64,000 bases of DNA from Fusarium oxysporum f. sp. lycopersici 4287. Its lineage: Eukaryota > Ascomycota > Sordariomycetes > Hypocreales > Nectriaceae. The stretch covers positions 806,001 to 870,000 of the forward strand of contig NC_030997.1 of assembly GCF_000149955.1 (NCBI RefSeq), read 5' to 3'. Made by a program: the position numbers and the translations under genes. Below the pieces are notes generated by a model, which ran no database searches, had not been told where the DNA came from, and was given only the letters and a program-made list of their open reading frames with translations. Numbering within the stretch: the stretch's first letter is position 1; every line of letters starts with the position of its first letter. Positions 32,434-41,998 of the stretch are shown in pieces.

Positions 32434-33633
32434 ATGCCCCCCACTCTTCTCGATTCTCATTTCTTCAACATATGGTTTTGCATGTCATCTTCATTCATCA
32501 ATATGAACTCGATATCGCCCCTGTGTAGTCTCCCAACCGAGATACTTCTCATGGTTATGGAGCGCTTGGAGTCCCCTATAAGTATAAGGGCATTCGCATT
32601 CTCTTATCCCAGAGCCTTGCTTCTATTCCAGAAGCATCGCCGAAATCTCTTGGACCCAGCCCTGCAAGCCTTCAATCGGATGTATCCAACTGACGAGCTA
32701 CTGGAAGATGCCGTTCTCATTTGTCGATTACGGTCAACTATGCGCAACGTGGTCTTTTTAAGTCCTCTAGAAGCGAGGCAAAGGGTCCACGAGGCAGAAA
32801 GCCATGGCCCCTTAAATCGTAGGGACTGGTACAACCTTTCTCTACTCTGTGAACTCAGCAGCCTGAACAATGAAATGGACCATTTTATCTCAAGATACTC
32901 TATCCATGCGTGGAACAAGATCCAGGGAGACTCTAGAAGGGAATGCTCACGTTGCTTCGGTAGTCCTGACGTTATGCCCTACCAAGCTATAACCCTTTCT
33001 ATCGAGGAACTGGAGCGTCTACAGGAGGCATTTTTCGACTTCGAAATCCAACGGCACCATCTTGCTTACGATAAGCTTCTATTACATCAGACACAGTTAC
33101 AGCAAGGGATGCTTTTACCCATCTATAATGAAAAGTCTTTCCCGGCGGGGCACCAAGAGGATGACGGCATCGAAGGCTCTTGCCTGTCCATCTTCTGTTT
33201 CATATTTCAATGCTATGGTGAACTCATTCGCCAGGTTGATGAACAACTTGAGCTGGAAATGCCACGACAAACACTAGAACCTCTTCACTCTGAACTCGCA
33301 CTCGCCACGAGGTTTCGTGGTAGGACTCGAAATGAGGAGTTGCGGTACATTGCTCTGTTGTGCTTGCAGGGCTATGTTTGTTTGCGCATTGCGGAGAAGT
33401 ACACCGACGGCGATCTGCGCATATTCATTCTCAATAGCTTCATGTGGTTTTGCAAAGGTGGCCAGGATCATATGCCAGACCCTGATGGTAGGCTGGGGTA
33501 CAGCCTTGAACGGTTCACACCGGAATATTACCCCAAAGATGATACAGCTCACGAGCCATGGAGCCGAGGGCGATACTTCTGGAGTAAATTTCGTATGTTG
33601 GACCTTCGATGTTACACAATTAATGGGTTCTAA
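32434..33633 (+). CDS. F-box protein, function unknown
   Basis: A single exon encodes 399 residues. An F-box-like segment begins near residue 28 with SPLCSLPTEILLMVMERLES and continues to the basic HRRNLLDP stretch, which fits the first two helices that bind Skp1. The remainder has no leucine-rich or WD repeats. It resembles the many fungal F-box proteins with an all-helical tail of unknown target (RRDWYNLSLLCELSSL, WCKGG-like end). The protein would act as a substrate receptor of an SCF ubiquitin ligase if the F-box is functional. Internal ATGs (for example MSSSFINMNS) offer later starts that still keep the F-box. Confidence 0.75.
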   Translation: MPPTLLDSHFFNIWFCMSSSFINMNSISPLCSLPTEILLMVMERLESPISIRAFAFSYPRALLLFQKHRRNLLDPALQAFNRMYPTDELLEDAVLICRLRSTMRNVVFLSPLEARQRVHEAESHGPLNRRDWYNLSLLCELSSLNNEMDHFISRYSIHAWNKIQGDSRRECSRCFGSPDVMPYQAITLSIEELERLQEAFFDFEIQRHHLAYDKLLLHQTQLQQGMLLPIYNEKSFPAGHQEDDGIEGSCLSIFCFIFQCYGELIRQVDEQLELEMPRQTLEPLHSELALATRFRGRTRNEELRYIALLCLQGYVCLRIAEKYTDGDLRIFILNSFMWFCKGGQDHMPDPDGRLGYSLERFTPEYYPKDDTAHEPWSRGRYFWSKFRMLDLRCYTINGF

Positions 33634-34430
33634 ATAGCATAAATATATATGGGGTTTTAAGAATAGTATTACATTTTACTTCTATCACTGGGTAATATAC
33701 ATAATATTATAGTAACTCTGGTGTTCATGGCCTTCTTTTACTAGAAGCATCAGTGAAAGTGCTCAGAGTCCTTATGTCTAGTCAAGCTCGACCTTAAAGA
33801 CTTAGCAGTAGATACCATTACATAGGTACTGATTAGACTATTTTATGTTAATATTTGGCTTAGAGATGCTGTAAGTCATGGACTTTTATAGGACAGATAG
33901 AAACTTACCAAGAAATATTCCAGGAGGATTTGGGCAGGGCTACACTTCCTTGGGTTAGGTCGTCGACAGGGTCAGGATAGATTCTCACTAGCGTATTGTT
34001 CGGCCGCTGAGGAGGTTGCTTTGGACTGCGCCATCATCGTGGATGTGGTAAAGTCGGACCTTGCCCCCATGGTCCTTGTTTGAATTATGTGGATCAAATG
34101 GAGAGCGTAGTTTCTCATCCTTTACACTTAGGCATTATGCTATAACGCCGTCCCGTCCCAATGATACCGTGGCACTGATGGTAGGTAAGTACGACCCTAA
34201 AGCCAAAAGTTCAGCGACCCTTTGACAGTATTCGCATCATTTTGCAGTAATATTATCTGGAAGAGGTTATCTTATTTTGACCTCGGGTCGGTTTGCTAAG
34301 ACCTTGAGCTTTTATCGCTCCCATCGAGCCGTTGCACTGGATATCAGAGTTACGGAAGTATTGTGCATCTTATCCTCCCGACTCCGTATGGACCTTTGAC
34401 TAGCCCTTGACTCACATGCCAGAACTAACT

Positions 34431-34478
34431 AGTCAAGTCTTTTTGTCACTTAGGATCAAGGTCCCAAGTTTTCTGCCT
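34431..34478 (+). mobile_element. MITE-like element copy D (right end only)
   Basis: The stretch AAGTCTTTTTGTCACTTAGG followed by ATCAAGGTCCCAAGTTTTCT and TGCCTTGCC matches the right half of the other copies. No matching left end or flanking duplication was found, so it is a fragment or strongly decayed. Confidence 0.5.
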
Positions 34479-34793
34479 TGCCTGGCCTGCCCCATTAAGG
34501 CGACTGGGGTTTGTCGTTTAGATAAGAAAATACCGCCAAGATAAGAATCAAAACGATCCGAAGATCCTCTGAAGCCCACTGTAGTTTGGGGCACAGTCCA
34601 AGCATCGCCCTGTTTTAAAGACAGAGTCGCATTGATGGAACATTAGTGCTTATGTCTCGAAACCTTACCAATAAAATAGGCTGAAGATATTGAGAAACCT
34701 TGCTCGACAATCTTCAGGTTGGAACGTAGAATTCTGTCCCGTCCTTGATGTCGACACCAATTTCCAGCTTCCCACTCGATTCATGGACACTCC

Positions 34794-34930
34794 TCAGGGC
34801 AAGAAAACCCCTGACGCTAAATCAAGGTGCCAGAAATATCTACCTTAAGGCCCACTAAACCTATACTAAATTATCCTCAGTCTTCTTGTCCCTGAGAATA
34901 GAGGTCTGAAGTTTTCTTGCCTCCCCTTGG
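34794..34930 (+). mobile_element. MITE-like element copy E with 6-bp target duplication
   Basis: A 137-bp segment begins TCAGGGCAAGAAAAC and ends GTTTTCTTGCCTCCCCTTGG, so its ends are inverted repeats. The hexamer CACTCC flanks both sides (34788-34793 and 34931-34936). It ends 103 bp upstream of the amidohydrolase ATG, within that gene's promoter. It is non-coding. Confidence 0.75.
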
Positions 34931-35033
34931 CACTCCGGGATTGTTGAACATGCATAAATAAATGCGATGATCCCAAGGCTAACGGTTTTTCTCGTTTCCT
35001 GGCAACACTCGTTTTTACCCCCGTTTTTTCAGT

Positions 35034-36210
35034 ATGAAGTTCTTGTCGCTCTTTAGTTTCTCTTTAGCAGTCACTGCTTGCCGCAGTACACCATCACCCC
35101 AAAAGTCGCCCAAGATCGACGTTCACTCTCATTTTGTTCCGGATTTCTATGCAAAAGCCTTGAGAGAGGCTGGTCATATACCTGGCCCAGATGGCATGCC
35201 CAGCATTCCCGTGAGTACTGCACTGATAACCTGTTCATGAGATAGGCATAAACTTACACCAGTAGGAATGGGATGCCGAGTCTCATCTGCAATTTATGAA
35301 GGAAAACAACATTGAGAAGTCGATTTTGTCAATCTCAAGCCCCGGAGTCTACCTCAATGTTCCCTCCAGGGATGTTACGAAGAAAGCTATCAAGCTGGCT
35401 CGTCGAGTTAACCAGTATGGATCTCAGGTTAAGGCCAAGTACCCCAAGCAGTTTGGCTTTTTTGCGTCACTTCCGCTGCCTGACATCAAGGCTTCCTTGA
35501 AAGAGATTGACTATCTCTTCAAACAGCTCAGCCCTAAGCCAGATGGAATCGTCATGATGTCCAACTACTACGGGCTGTACCTCGGTGATCGTGATCTTGA
35601 GCCAATCTACGACGCACTAAATGAGCTCAATGTCACTATCTTTGAGCACCCTACCACGCCATGCACTCAGTTCAACAAGCTGCGGTTCGATATTGACAAG
35701 ACTGCTCCCTCCATCTCGCAGCAACAGTGGCAGGCTCTCAACCGGCCAGTGGCCGTCCGACAGTTTGCTGCTCCCACTTTGGACTTCCCTTTCGAGACAA
35801 CGCGCACCTTTGCCGACTTGTTCTACACTTCAATGCCGACCAAATTCCCCAACCTCAAGTGGATCATGTCACATGCTGGCGGTGGTCTGATTCCAACCTT
35901 GGACCGCATTATCACCTACAGCGCTCTTTACCCTGGTCTCAACTTGACAGAGGATTCTATGAAGCAAACCCTCTCCGAGAGCTTCTACTTCGACCTTGCC
36001 GGACCTTGGCCTGTCAACTACGCCATTCCCGCATTGCTTCGATGGGTCGATTACACGAGAATCGTTTGGGGATCTGACATTGTCTTCACACCCATGTCAT
36101 CAGCTGCGAAGTATGCTGCTGCTTTCGATAAGGATGTTGAAGAGGTATTCCCGGATCCTCGAAAGGCGAATGCTATTCGAGCGACTAATGCTCGAGGTCT
36201 GTTCGGCTAA
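35034..36210 (+). CDS. Amidohydrolase 2 family protein (ACMSD/decarboxylase-like) with signal peptide
   Basis: A metal-dependent TIM-barrel hydrolase or decarboxylase of the Amidohydrolase_2 family. Two exons (35034-35210, 35266-36210) join in frame to 373 residues. The HxH metal motif appears as DVHSHF at about residues 29-34, HPTTPC and SHAGGG contribute further histidines, and WGSD near residue 328 supplies the conserved aspartate. Relatives decarboxylate aromatic acids such as 2-amino-3-carboxymuconate semialdehyde or resorcylate without oxygen. The N-terminus (MKFLSLFSFSLAVTACRS) is a hydrophobic signal-peptide-like stretch, unusual for this mostly cytosolic family. MITE-like copies lie 103 bp upstream and 132 bp downstream, and an alpha/beta hydrolase follows in the same orientation. 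Confidence 0.9.
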
Positions 36211-36880
36211 ATGCGAGTCCCCGCTCCCCACGAAAGCTTTGCCAAGTGGTGAATCGGTACAGCGGCAATGCCGTTCTAATATGTAGTATTTATATATCCT
36301 TCTCAAATTCTTATAGTCTTTTGTTCTCTCAGGAACCCTCTCTAGGGGAGGCAAGAAACTTAGGACCTTGACCCTAAGCGATGAAGATGTTTAGGTAATT
36401 TAGCCTAAGCTTAGGGGACTTTTTACTGAGTTTATTTTAGCATTCTCTTCTAAAGTCTTAAGTTTTCTTGCTCCCCGAGGCCTCTCAACATCTAGGGATA
36501 GCCTAACGTACAGAATAGGCGTCGTAATTGAAGGGTGTATGACTAGTGGTGATTCATAGCCATGTAATTCATCCGGAATATCATCCTTTTCCCGCAAACA
36601 GAACATTTCTATTGGTGGACTCTACCCCAGATTCCCTGAAGCCTCGGCATGAATACCAAGAAAAGATGACCTTGCGACCCATGCCATCGGGTCAAGACAG
36701 TCCGAAGTAACGGTTTAAGCTTCCCCGCCAGTTTCTCCAGAATTCATCCACGGCATCTGGGTTTAATGCTGGTGGAATCTGCTGATCCGGGTAAATTGAG
36801 CTCACTTATTTATATGGCCAGTAAATCCCTTGAAAGAAACTTTTAATATCTCGGACCAGACTGACTCCATAAATATCAGG
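36211..36880. other. Intergenic region with one MITE-like copy
   Basis: It holds MITE-like copy B (36343-36480) and the promoter or missing 5' part of the next gene. No other feature is seen. Confidence 0.5.
36343..36480 (+). mobile_element. MITE-like element copy B with 6-bp target duplication
   Basis: A 138-bp segment begins TAGGGGAGGCAAGAAACTTA and ends AAGTTTTCTTGCTCCCCGAGG-like, so the termini are inverted repeats of about 24 bp with a few mismatches. The hexamer CCTCTC flanks both sides (36337-36342 and 36481-36486). The interior matches copy A closely, so A and B form one subfamily. Confidence 0.8.
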
Positions 36881-37632
36881 ATGAAGTCAGTTTAAATCCT
36901 AAGCTCATATGTCAGGCCGTTCGTGCTAATCCTGAACCTAGGCTCAACCCCAAGCAACTTACAACCTTTCTGGCCGCCAACTCAACTGGCGTTGGTGTTC
37001 TGGTATGCCCCGGCGGTGGCTATAGTGTGATGTCTATTAGTTACGAAGGATTTGGTCCGGCAGAGTACCTCAACACGCTTGGCATCGATGCATGGGTTCT
37101 TAATTACACCACTGCCAGCATCAAGACCCCGCCACTATATCCTACGCCCATGGACGAAGCTCTTGCAGCGGTAGAGCTCATTCGAAAGCAGAGCCCTGGA
37201 ACCAAGAAATTGGGTGTCATGGGCTTCTCAGCTGGCGGCCATCTCGCGGGAACAACACTCACGACTCCGAAGGCAAAGCTCGACTTCGGTATTCTGAGCT
37301 ACCCGGTTATTACCATGGAGGACGACTACACCCACGAGAACTCACGCTATAACTTGCTCGGAAACAACCCAACTCGCAAACAGATTGAAAGCCTCTCCGT
37401 ACAAAACCGAGTTTCGGACAAGACCCCACCGACGTTCCTCTTCCATACTTCTAATGACGAACTCGTCCCGGTTCAGAACACATATCTTTATGCAAATGCT
37501 ATGGCTAAGCATGGTCGAAAGGTTCAGGTAGTGGTATTGCCTGACGGAAAACACGGCATTGGTCTGGGCGTTGATGACCTTGTGCGAGACTGGAGACCGG
37601 AGCTGGAAAGGTTCCTCAAATACTCGATCTAG
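36881..37632 (+). CDS. Alpha/beta hydrolase (carboxylesterase-like), 5' end uncertain
   Basis: A serine hydrolase of the compact esterase group (BD-FAE / acetyl-xylan esterase-like). The oxyanion-hole region VCPGGGY is near the start, the nucleophile elbow is GFSAGGH, the acid lies in HTSNDELVP, and the catalytic histidine is probably in DGKHGIG. The end at 37630-37632 is firm. The frame is open upstream but has no good ATG; the best solution is a five-base first exon (ATGAA, 36881-36885) spliced to 36938 through a GTCAGT donor and a CTAG acceptor after a GCTAAT branch-like site. The protein is then about 233 residues, shorter than typical for the family, so the N-terminal strands may be missing. 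It lies downstream of the amidohydrolase and could act on an ester or lactone of the same pathway. Confidence 0.72.
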
Positions 37633-38108
37633 CTGCCCTAAAGTAAGCCTATGCATATTGTTAACTTGGAGCATCCTAATCCTAAACATCATCATAAATT
37701 AGCCTTGTTAGTGGCTTTATTATTTCTTCCACTGCGTTCACCTTGCGGTAGGTCGTGAGCTTGACAGGAGATAGGGACTTGGTGCATTTCCACAAGTCCA
37801 TACCGGTTCAAGTTTCAAAAATACGAACAACGACATGTCGATACCTTGAAGCTATAGCAGCTTCTTGGAGGCCCAATGCAGGTCATGGCAACGACATATA
37901 CAGACAACCCAGAAACTACGAGTCAGGTCAAACTCAGTCCTACTTTAGTAGTTTCCTATTTTTATGATGAGTTTACGGTATCTTGCTCTAAATCATAAAC
38001 CGTATATCATAACATGTGCAAAACCTAGTTATAATTTTATAAGTGCCATGTTAATCTTAGAACACCTTCTCTCGCGCTAGCTGCCCATCCCTCTGGTTGA
38101 CTTTTTAT
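37633..38108. other. Convergent intergenic region
   Basis: About 475 bp between the hydrolase stop and the 3' end of the HET pseudogene. AT-rich, with no feature recognised. Confidence 0.45.
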
Positions 38109-39992
38109 TCATATATCTAGTTGATCGAAAATGCGGGGCATGAAAAGCTCTGGTATCCTCAGGGTAACCACTTCTGTCCTCCCACATGCACAAGCGGGCG
38201 TGGCCCATATCATTCTTCCAACGACCTTATCCTCATAAACCAAAATTGCTAAACTGTCCTTCTCAGAGCATAAATACTTGAGACCAGGGATGCGATAGGC
38301 TCTCGCGTTCCGCAGCTCTGTTTGCAAGACGAAACTCTCGATCTCATGTGCAAACATCCTATCACATCCTGTACAAGTGATACCAACGGTGTAATGATAC
38401 GGTCTGCAGTGGATTGTCCCGAACCTGGCTGCGTTGTCTCCCAGCACAGTTTGATCATCACCAGGTCTGAGTTTGGAGAAGGATAGCACGTCTCGGAGCC
38501 ATTTGATGTTATCCTTGCCATCCGTTGGCCAGGATGGAATTTCTGAGCAGTTGAAGAGCTTGTTCAGAACTCTCTGCACATTATTCACTTCGTTCTTCTC
38601 TTCCAAGATTTCCATGGTGGTCAACGCATTCCCTGGATGAGTTCTTCCCAGGGTTGCAATAAAGTCTCTGACATCTGGTCCATCAATCTCCAAAGCTAAC
38701 TTCGCGGCAGATGAGAAGGCTTGCATCATCGATCCTTGCTCTGGTCTACCAACTATCGAAACTGTTCCAATGTCTTCAATGCGAAGAGTAATACGTTGCT
38801 CCGAATCGTTAAACGTTGTGTATTTACCCAGTGTTGGCGGATGCACTTCCTATCCCAACTGCTAAGTGAATACGTCACTGTAGCCAAATGCAGACCAGTG
38901 GCCAGGACCTCTTCTTTCGATCGCTCCCATAAAAGGGGTTATCAACAGCAGAGAGCAGTCTCACACTTTCAAACATTCCCATGCAATTCGATAGTACTCC
39001 GTCTTGAAATCAGAACTGCGTAGTTCGAAGGACATTGCACGAACTATTCCTCTCAACGCATGGAGGAAGTTCATTCGGTTCTTACATCCTCTCTTGCAAC
39101 GTAGAGCAGTTGCCATGGCAAAGTTCATCCTCTTGAGTAACTTTGCCGATTTCAGTGTACTAAGACTCCGTGGGACTTCATTCTTCCCCATTTGGACCTT
39201 TCTTTCGAGATCATGCACCTTTTCATGTTGGCGAACCTCATCCTTCCAGGCCTTGAAGACCTGGCCCAGGAATGCAGGGTCATCAAGGTCGGGGAAGTAA
39301 GTATAGTTGCTGATCATCATTCTGACACGCTCACTTCTGATGAACTCCATGGCGGTCCAGACGCGCTCGAAGCACTTGGAGTTGCAGACTGATATGACTG
39401 AACTGAGGCGTTCTGGAGTCTGCTTGTCTTTGCAGAGCTCATTTACCACATTCGGGCCCACATCATCGAAGTACAAGACAGTTGTCTCGGCTGTGCTAAA
39501 GAACTTATCCATGATGGGAAGGATATTACTCCTCAGAGCATCGGACATTGAGGCACACTTATGTAACCAGAGTTCTCTGGCCTCGTATCACGGTCTTTCG
39601 ATTCCGTTGTAAATTTCTAGCCGAGATGTCTAAAACACGATAAGCTGCTTCTGGCGTCTCTGGAACTGTTTTTTGTTGCTGCTTGCCTTTGAGATGTTTG
39701 GATCCCAGAGATGGGAGACTGCTGAGAAGGGGATCTTGGAGCTGGCCACACAACCCATATGTTGGTCGAAGAGGATAATATCGCCTCGGGACGTAGAAAC
39801 CAGGGCGCTGGAACCACGGCGACCCGGGCCTGCCTGCGCAATGCGGAATATACGAATAAGAGGGCTGCCTGAGAATGACTTCTGACACTGCAAGCACTGT
39901 AGACTCTCTTCTGTAGGCTCGCGCCATAGCTTTTCAAGGATTCGTTCGCCTTCCATGCTGCGTAGGTGAGTTCGTGATGCCAACCATTTCAA
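38109..39992 (-). pseudogene. Decayed HET-domain gene
   Basis: Read leftward, the text is that of a HET-family protein: FSAVSHLWDP near 39740, then TPEAAYRVLDI, then ERVWTAMEFIRSERVRMMIS and a long C-terminal region to 38109. It cannot be read in one frame. Between about 39670 and 39540 at least two frame changes are needed, and the block normally reading (D)YISVPQ(W) is present only in a third frame. In-frame stops occur at 39588-39590 (TGA), 38961-38963 (TGA), 38862-38864 (TAG) and 38850-38852 (TAG). The last three lie in a frame that continues unchanged on both sides. Introns cannot account for so many defects in such short spacing. The stops are of kinds that single C-to-T changes produce. 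The 5' end is not certain. Confidence 0.72.
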
Positions 39993-40795
39993 GACAGCAA
40001 AAGCAAGTGGGAAAGGTCGAGGTGAGATGAGGGGTTTGCAAGCTGCACATCTTTAGCAAACAAAGCAACTAGTTACATAGAGATGCATCGGCAATCCAAT
40101 ATATCGTGGTGATTGGCCGGTTTCGGCAGTTTCCAGCGTAAGCAGCCCGCCAAGTTCCATCCAGCTTTTTCTGGTGAAATACCCATACAACGGGATCTTT
40201 GGAACAGGGAAGTTATTGCGCGGGATACAATATTTTACAATCGCGTCCGTGTTTCCTGCCGTGTTGGCGACAGAAGATATTGACGAGACGCACTCTACTC
40301 AAGTTTCTCAAGATCTTAAAGAATAGTCTTGAACTCCGGCACCCTTCAGGAAATTTTGTTTCAAAGAATATGGGACTGACATGATGTTTTGAGACTTGAG
40401 ATAGCCACCAGCCTCGGAATTGCTAATATTCTCGTAGGTTTAGAGTACTGTTCAGGTTCACTCTGGCAACAATCAGATTTAAATTCTGTTCTCCCGCAAA
40501 CATTACCGATAATGTGGTTCGGCTGGCTGCTGTTAGCGTTCGACTTTCACGGGTTAGCCGTTATCTTAGGCTGTTCAACACCACGTCTAAACCTGAGCTA
40601 AAAGAAACTATTGAAGCCGATGTTCGTATCTTGGCCTTTTAGCAGCATTCAGATGCAGAACACTAACCTCATTTGAGATACGCTCCGAATCGAGGAAATT
40701 ACCAGCTGTCAAAGAAAACGGCCCCTGACTGAATTACAAAAAGTGCCGATTTGGCAGGATGTCACTCTTGTTCATTCACGTCATTCTTATGCACA
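39993..40795. other. Intergenic region, about 800 bp
   Basis: Short open frames near 40199-40601 lack recognisable content. The region should contain the promoter of the secreted protein gene to the right. No RNA gene or repeat was identified. Confidence 0.45.
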
Positions 40796-41473
40796 ATGGC
40801 TCCCCGATCTTTGAATGCGTTGATTGCTACGGCGTTGGCTGTGGCTGGTGTTCATGCCGGGCCCTGCAAGCCATCGCTGGCATCGTCATCTATCATCTCG
40901 TTCTCGAGTGCGTTCTCCAGCGCGGAGACGCAGTCAACTACTGAGACATTCTCAACGATAGAGGTGCTGACATCGACTGAGACACAGACTACAGCAGGTG
41001 TTTTGTCCAGCACTGAGACACTCTCGACCGCCGACACGGAAACCACCGAGGCTCTGTCAACCACTACAGCCCTGTCGACCACGGAGGAGCAGTCGACCAC
41101 TGACATACTATCGACCACTGTCTTTGGGTCGACAACATCGGCTGAAACAACCACAGCGGCAGCAACTACGACCACGGAGGCTGGATGTACAGTCGCTTGC
41201 ACCCATGTCATCCAAAAGAGCGGCGCTTGTATGATTGGATTCCAGATCGCACCATGGTTGATCGACGAGTCTTGGCATATCGGTTCACCCACAGTAACTG
41301 ATCAGGCGGGTTGCGCCGACGCCTGTGCCAACGACTGTCGTTGCAAGTCCTTCGCTTCGTATTACACTAGTTGCGACCTGTACTCGGGCACACAGTCCCA
41401 GATAAATCCGCCCTCCTTCTACCTCGGTCCTTATTTCTTCGATCTGGCGGACTGTTATGAATGCGATGATTGA
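40796..41473 (+). CDS. Secreted Ser/Thr-rich protein with Cys-rich C-terminal domain
   Basis: A single exon encodes 225 residues. The start ATG at 40796 opens a signal peptide (MAPRSLNALIATALAVAGVHA) with a likely cleavage before GPC. Residues about 30-130 are a mucin-like stretch of imperfect STTE/STTT repeats, expected to be heavily O-glycosylated. The C-terminal 95 residues hold nine or more cysteines, with DQAGCADACANDCRCKSFASYYTSCDLYSG, a spacing like that of PAN/Apple domains, which bind carbohydrate or protein. The likely place is the cell wall or outside the cell. No GPI signal is seen, since the tail ends in acidic residues. A role at the fungal surface is inference. Confidence 0.8.
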   Translation: MAPRSLNALIATALAVAGVHAGPCKPSLASSSIISFSSAFSSAETQSTTETFSTIEVLTSTETQTTAGVLSSTETLSTADTETTEALSTTTALSTTEEQSTTDILSTTVFGSTTSAETTTAAATTTTEAGCTVACTHVIQKSGACMIGFQIAPWLIDESWHIGSPTVTDQAGCADACANDCRCKSFASYYTSCDLYSGTQSQINPPSFYLGPYFFDLADCYECDD

Positions 41474-41879
41474 TAAGGGGGGTATAACAGGGAGTTTGGA
41501 AGAGGCTATCTTGGGGTGATTGAGATCAAGCCACAAGATTCGACTTTCGGACGATCCAAAGGCTGAAGCTGTAGCTCTCAGAGGGTTCAGGCGCTAAAAG
41601 AACTTATTAGGAGGCCAGCGATAATTTTCATAGAACCAGAGTTAGAAACACGGGGTCGACTTGATCTACTACATGTTCCTGCTTGGTGCAACATAGGCTC
41701 ACGAGCAATCATGTCCGAGTCAAGCGTGCTTATGCGCTATGACTAGACAATATGGGCTGGCAACCTCTGAGGAGCTCCACCAAGTTTCGAGTCTTGGCTC
41801 CCAGGGTACAGGCAAGCCAACGACTCTGCCTTCGACTTGCAGCCTGAGGATATCAACCAAAAGAACACCACCGTCTGTC
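41474..41879. other. Intergenic region
   Basis: About 400 bp between the secreted protein gene and the 5S gene. Nothing is recognised. Confidence 0.45.
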
Positions 41880-41998
41880 ACATACGACCATACCTACCAG
41901 AAAACTCGGGATCCCGTCCGCTCTCCCATAGATAAGCTGGTAAGGGGCGGATTAGTAGTTGGGTCGGTGACGACCAGCGAATCCCCGCTGTTGTATGT
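41880..41998 (+). rRNA. 5S ribosomal RNA
   Basis: The 119-bp segment begins ACATACGACCATA and ends GTTGTATGT, and these ends pair to form helix I. The internal box reads TAGTAGTTGGGTCGGTGACG and then ACCAGCGAATCCC, which matches the filamentous-ascomycete 5S pattern. A T5 run (41998-42002) provides the pol III terminator. In these fungi 5S genes are dispersed rather than in the main rDNA repeat, so a lone copy among protein genes is expected. Whether this copy is transcribed or slightly diverged cannot be told here. Confidence 0.9.

Larger units (their letters stand above)
33634..35033. other. Intergenic region with two MITE-like copies
   Basis: No gene is seen over 1.4 kb. It contains a TTCGGCCGCTGAGG word at 33999, a partial MITE-like end near 34431-34478 and a complete copy at 34794-34930. 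The sequence from 33640 to 33900 is strongly AT-rich. Confidence 0.5.
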
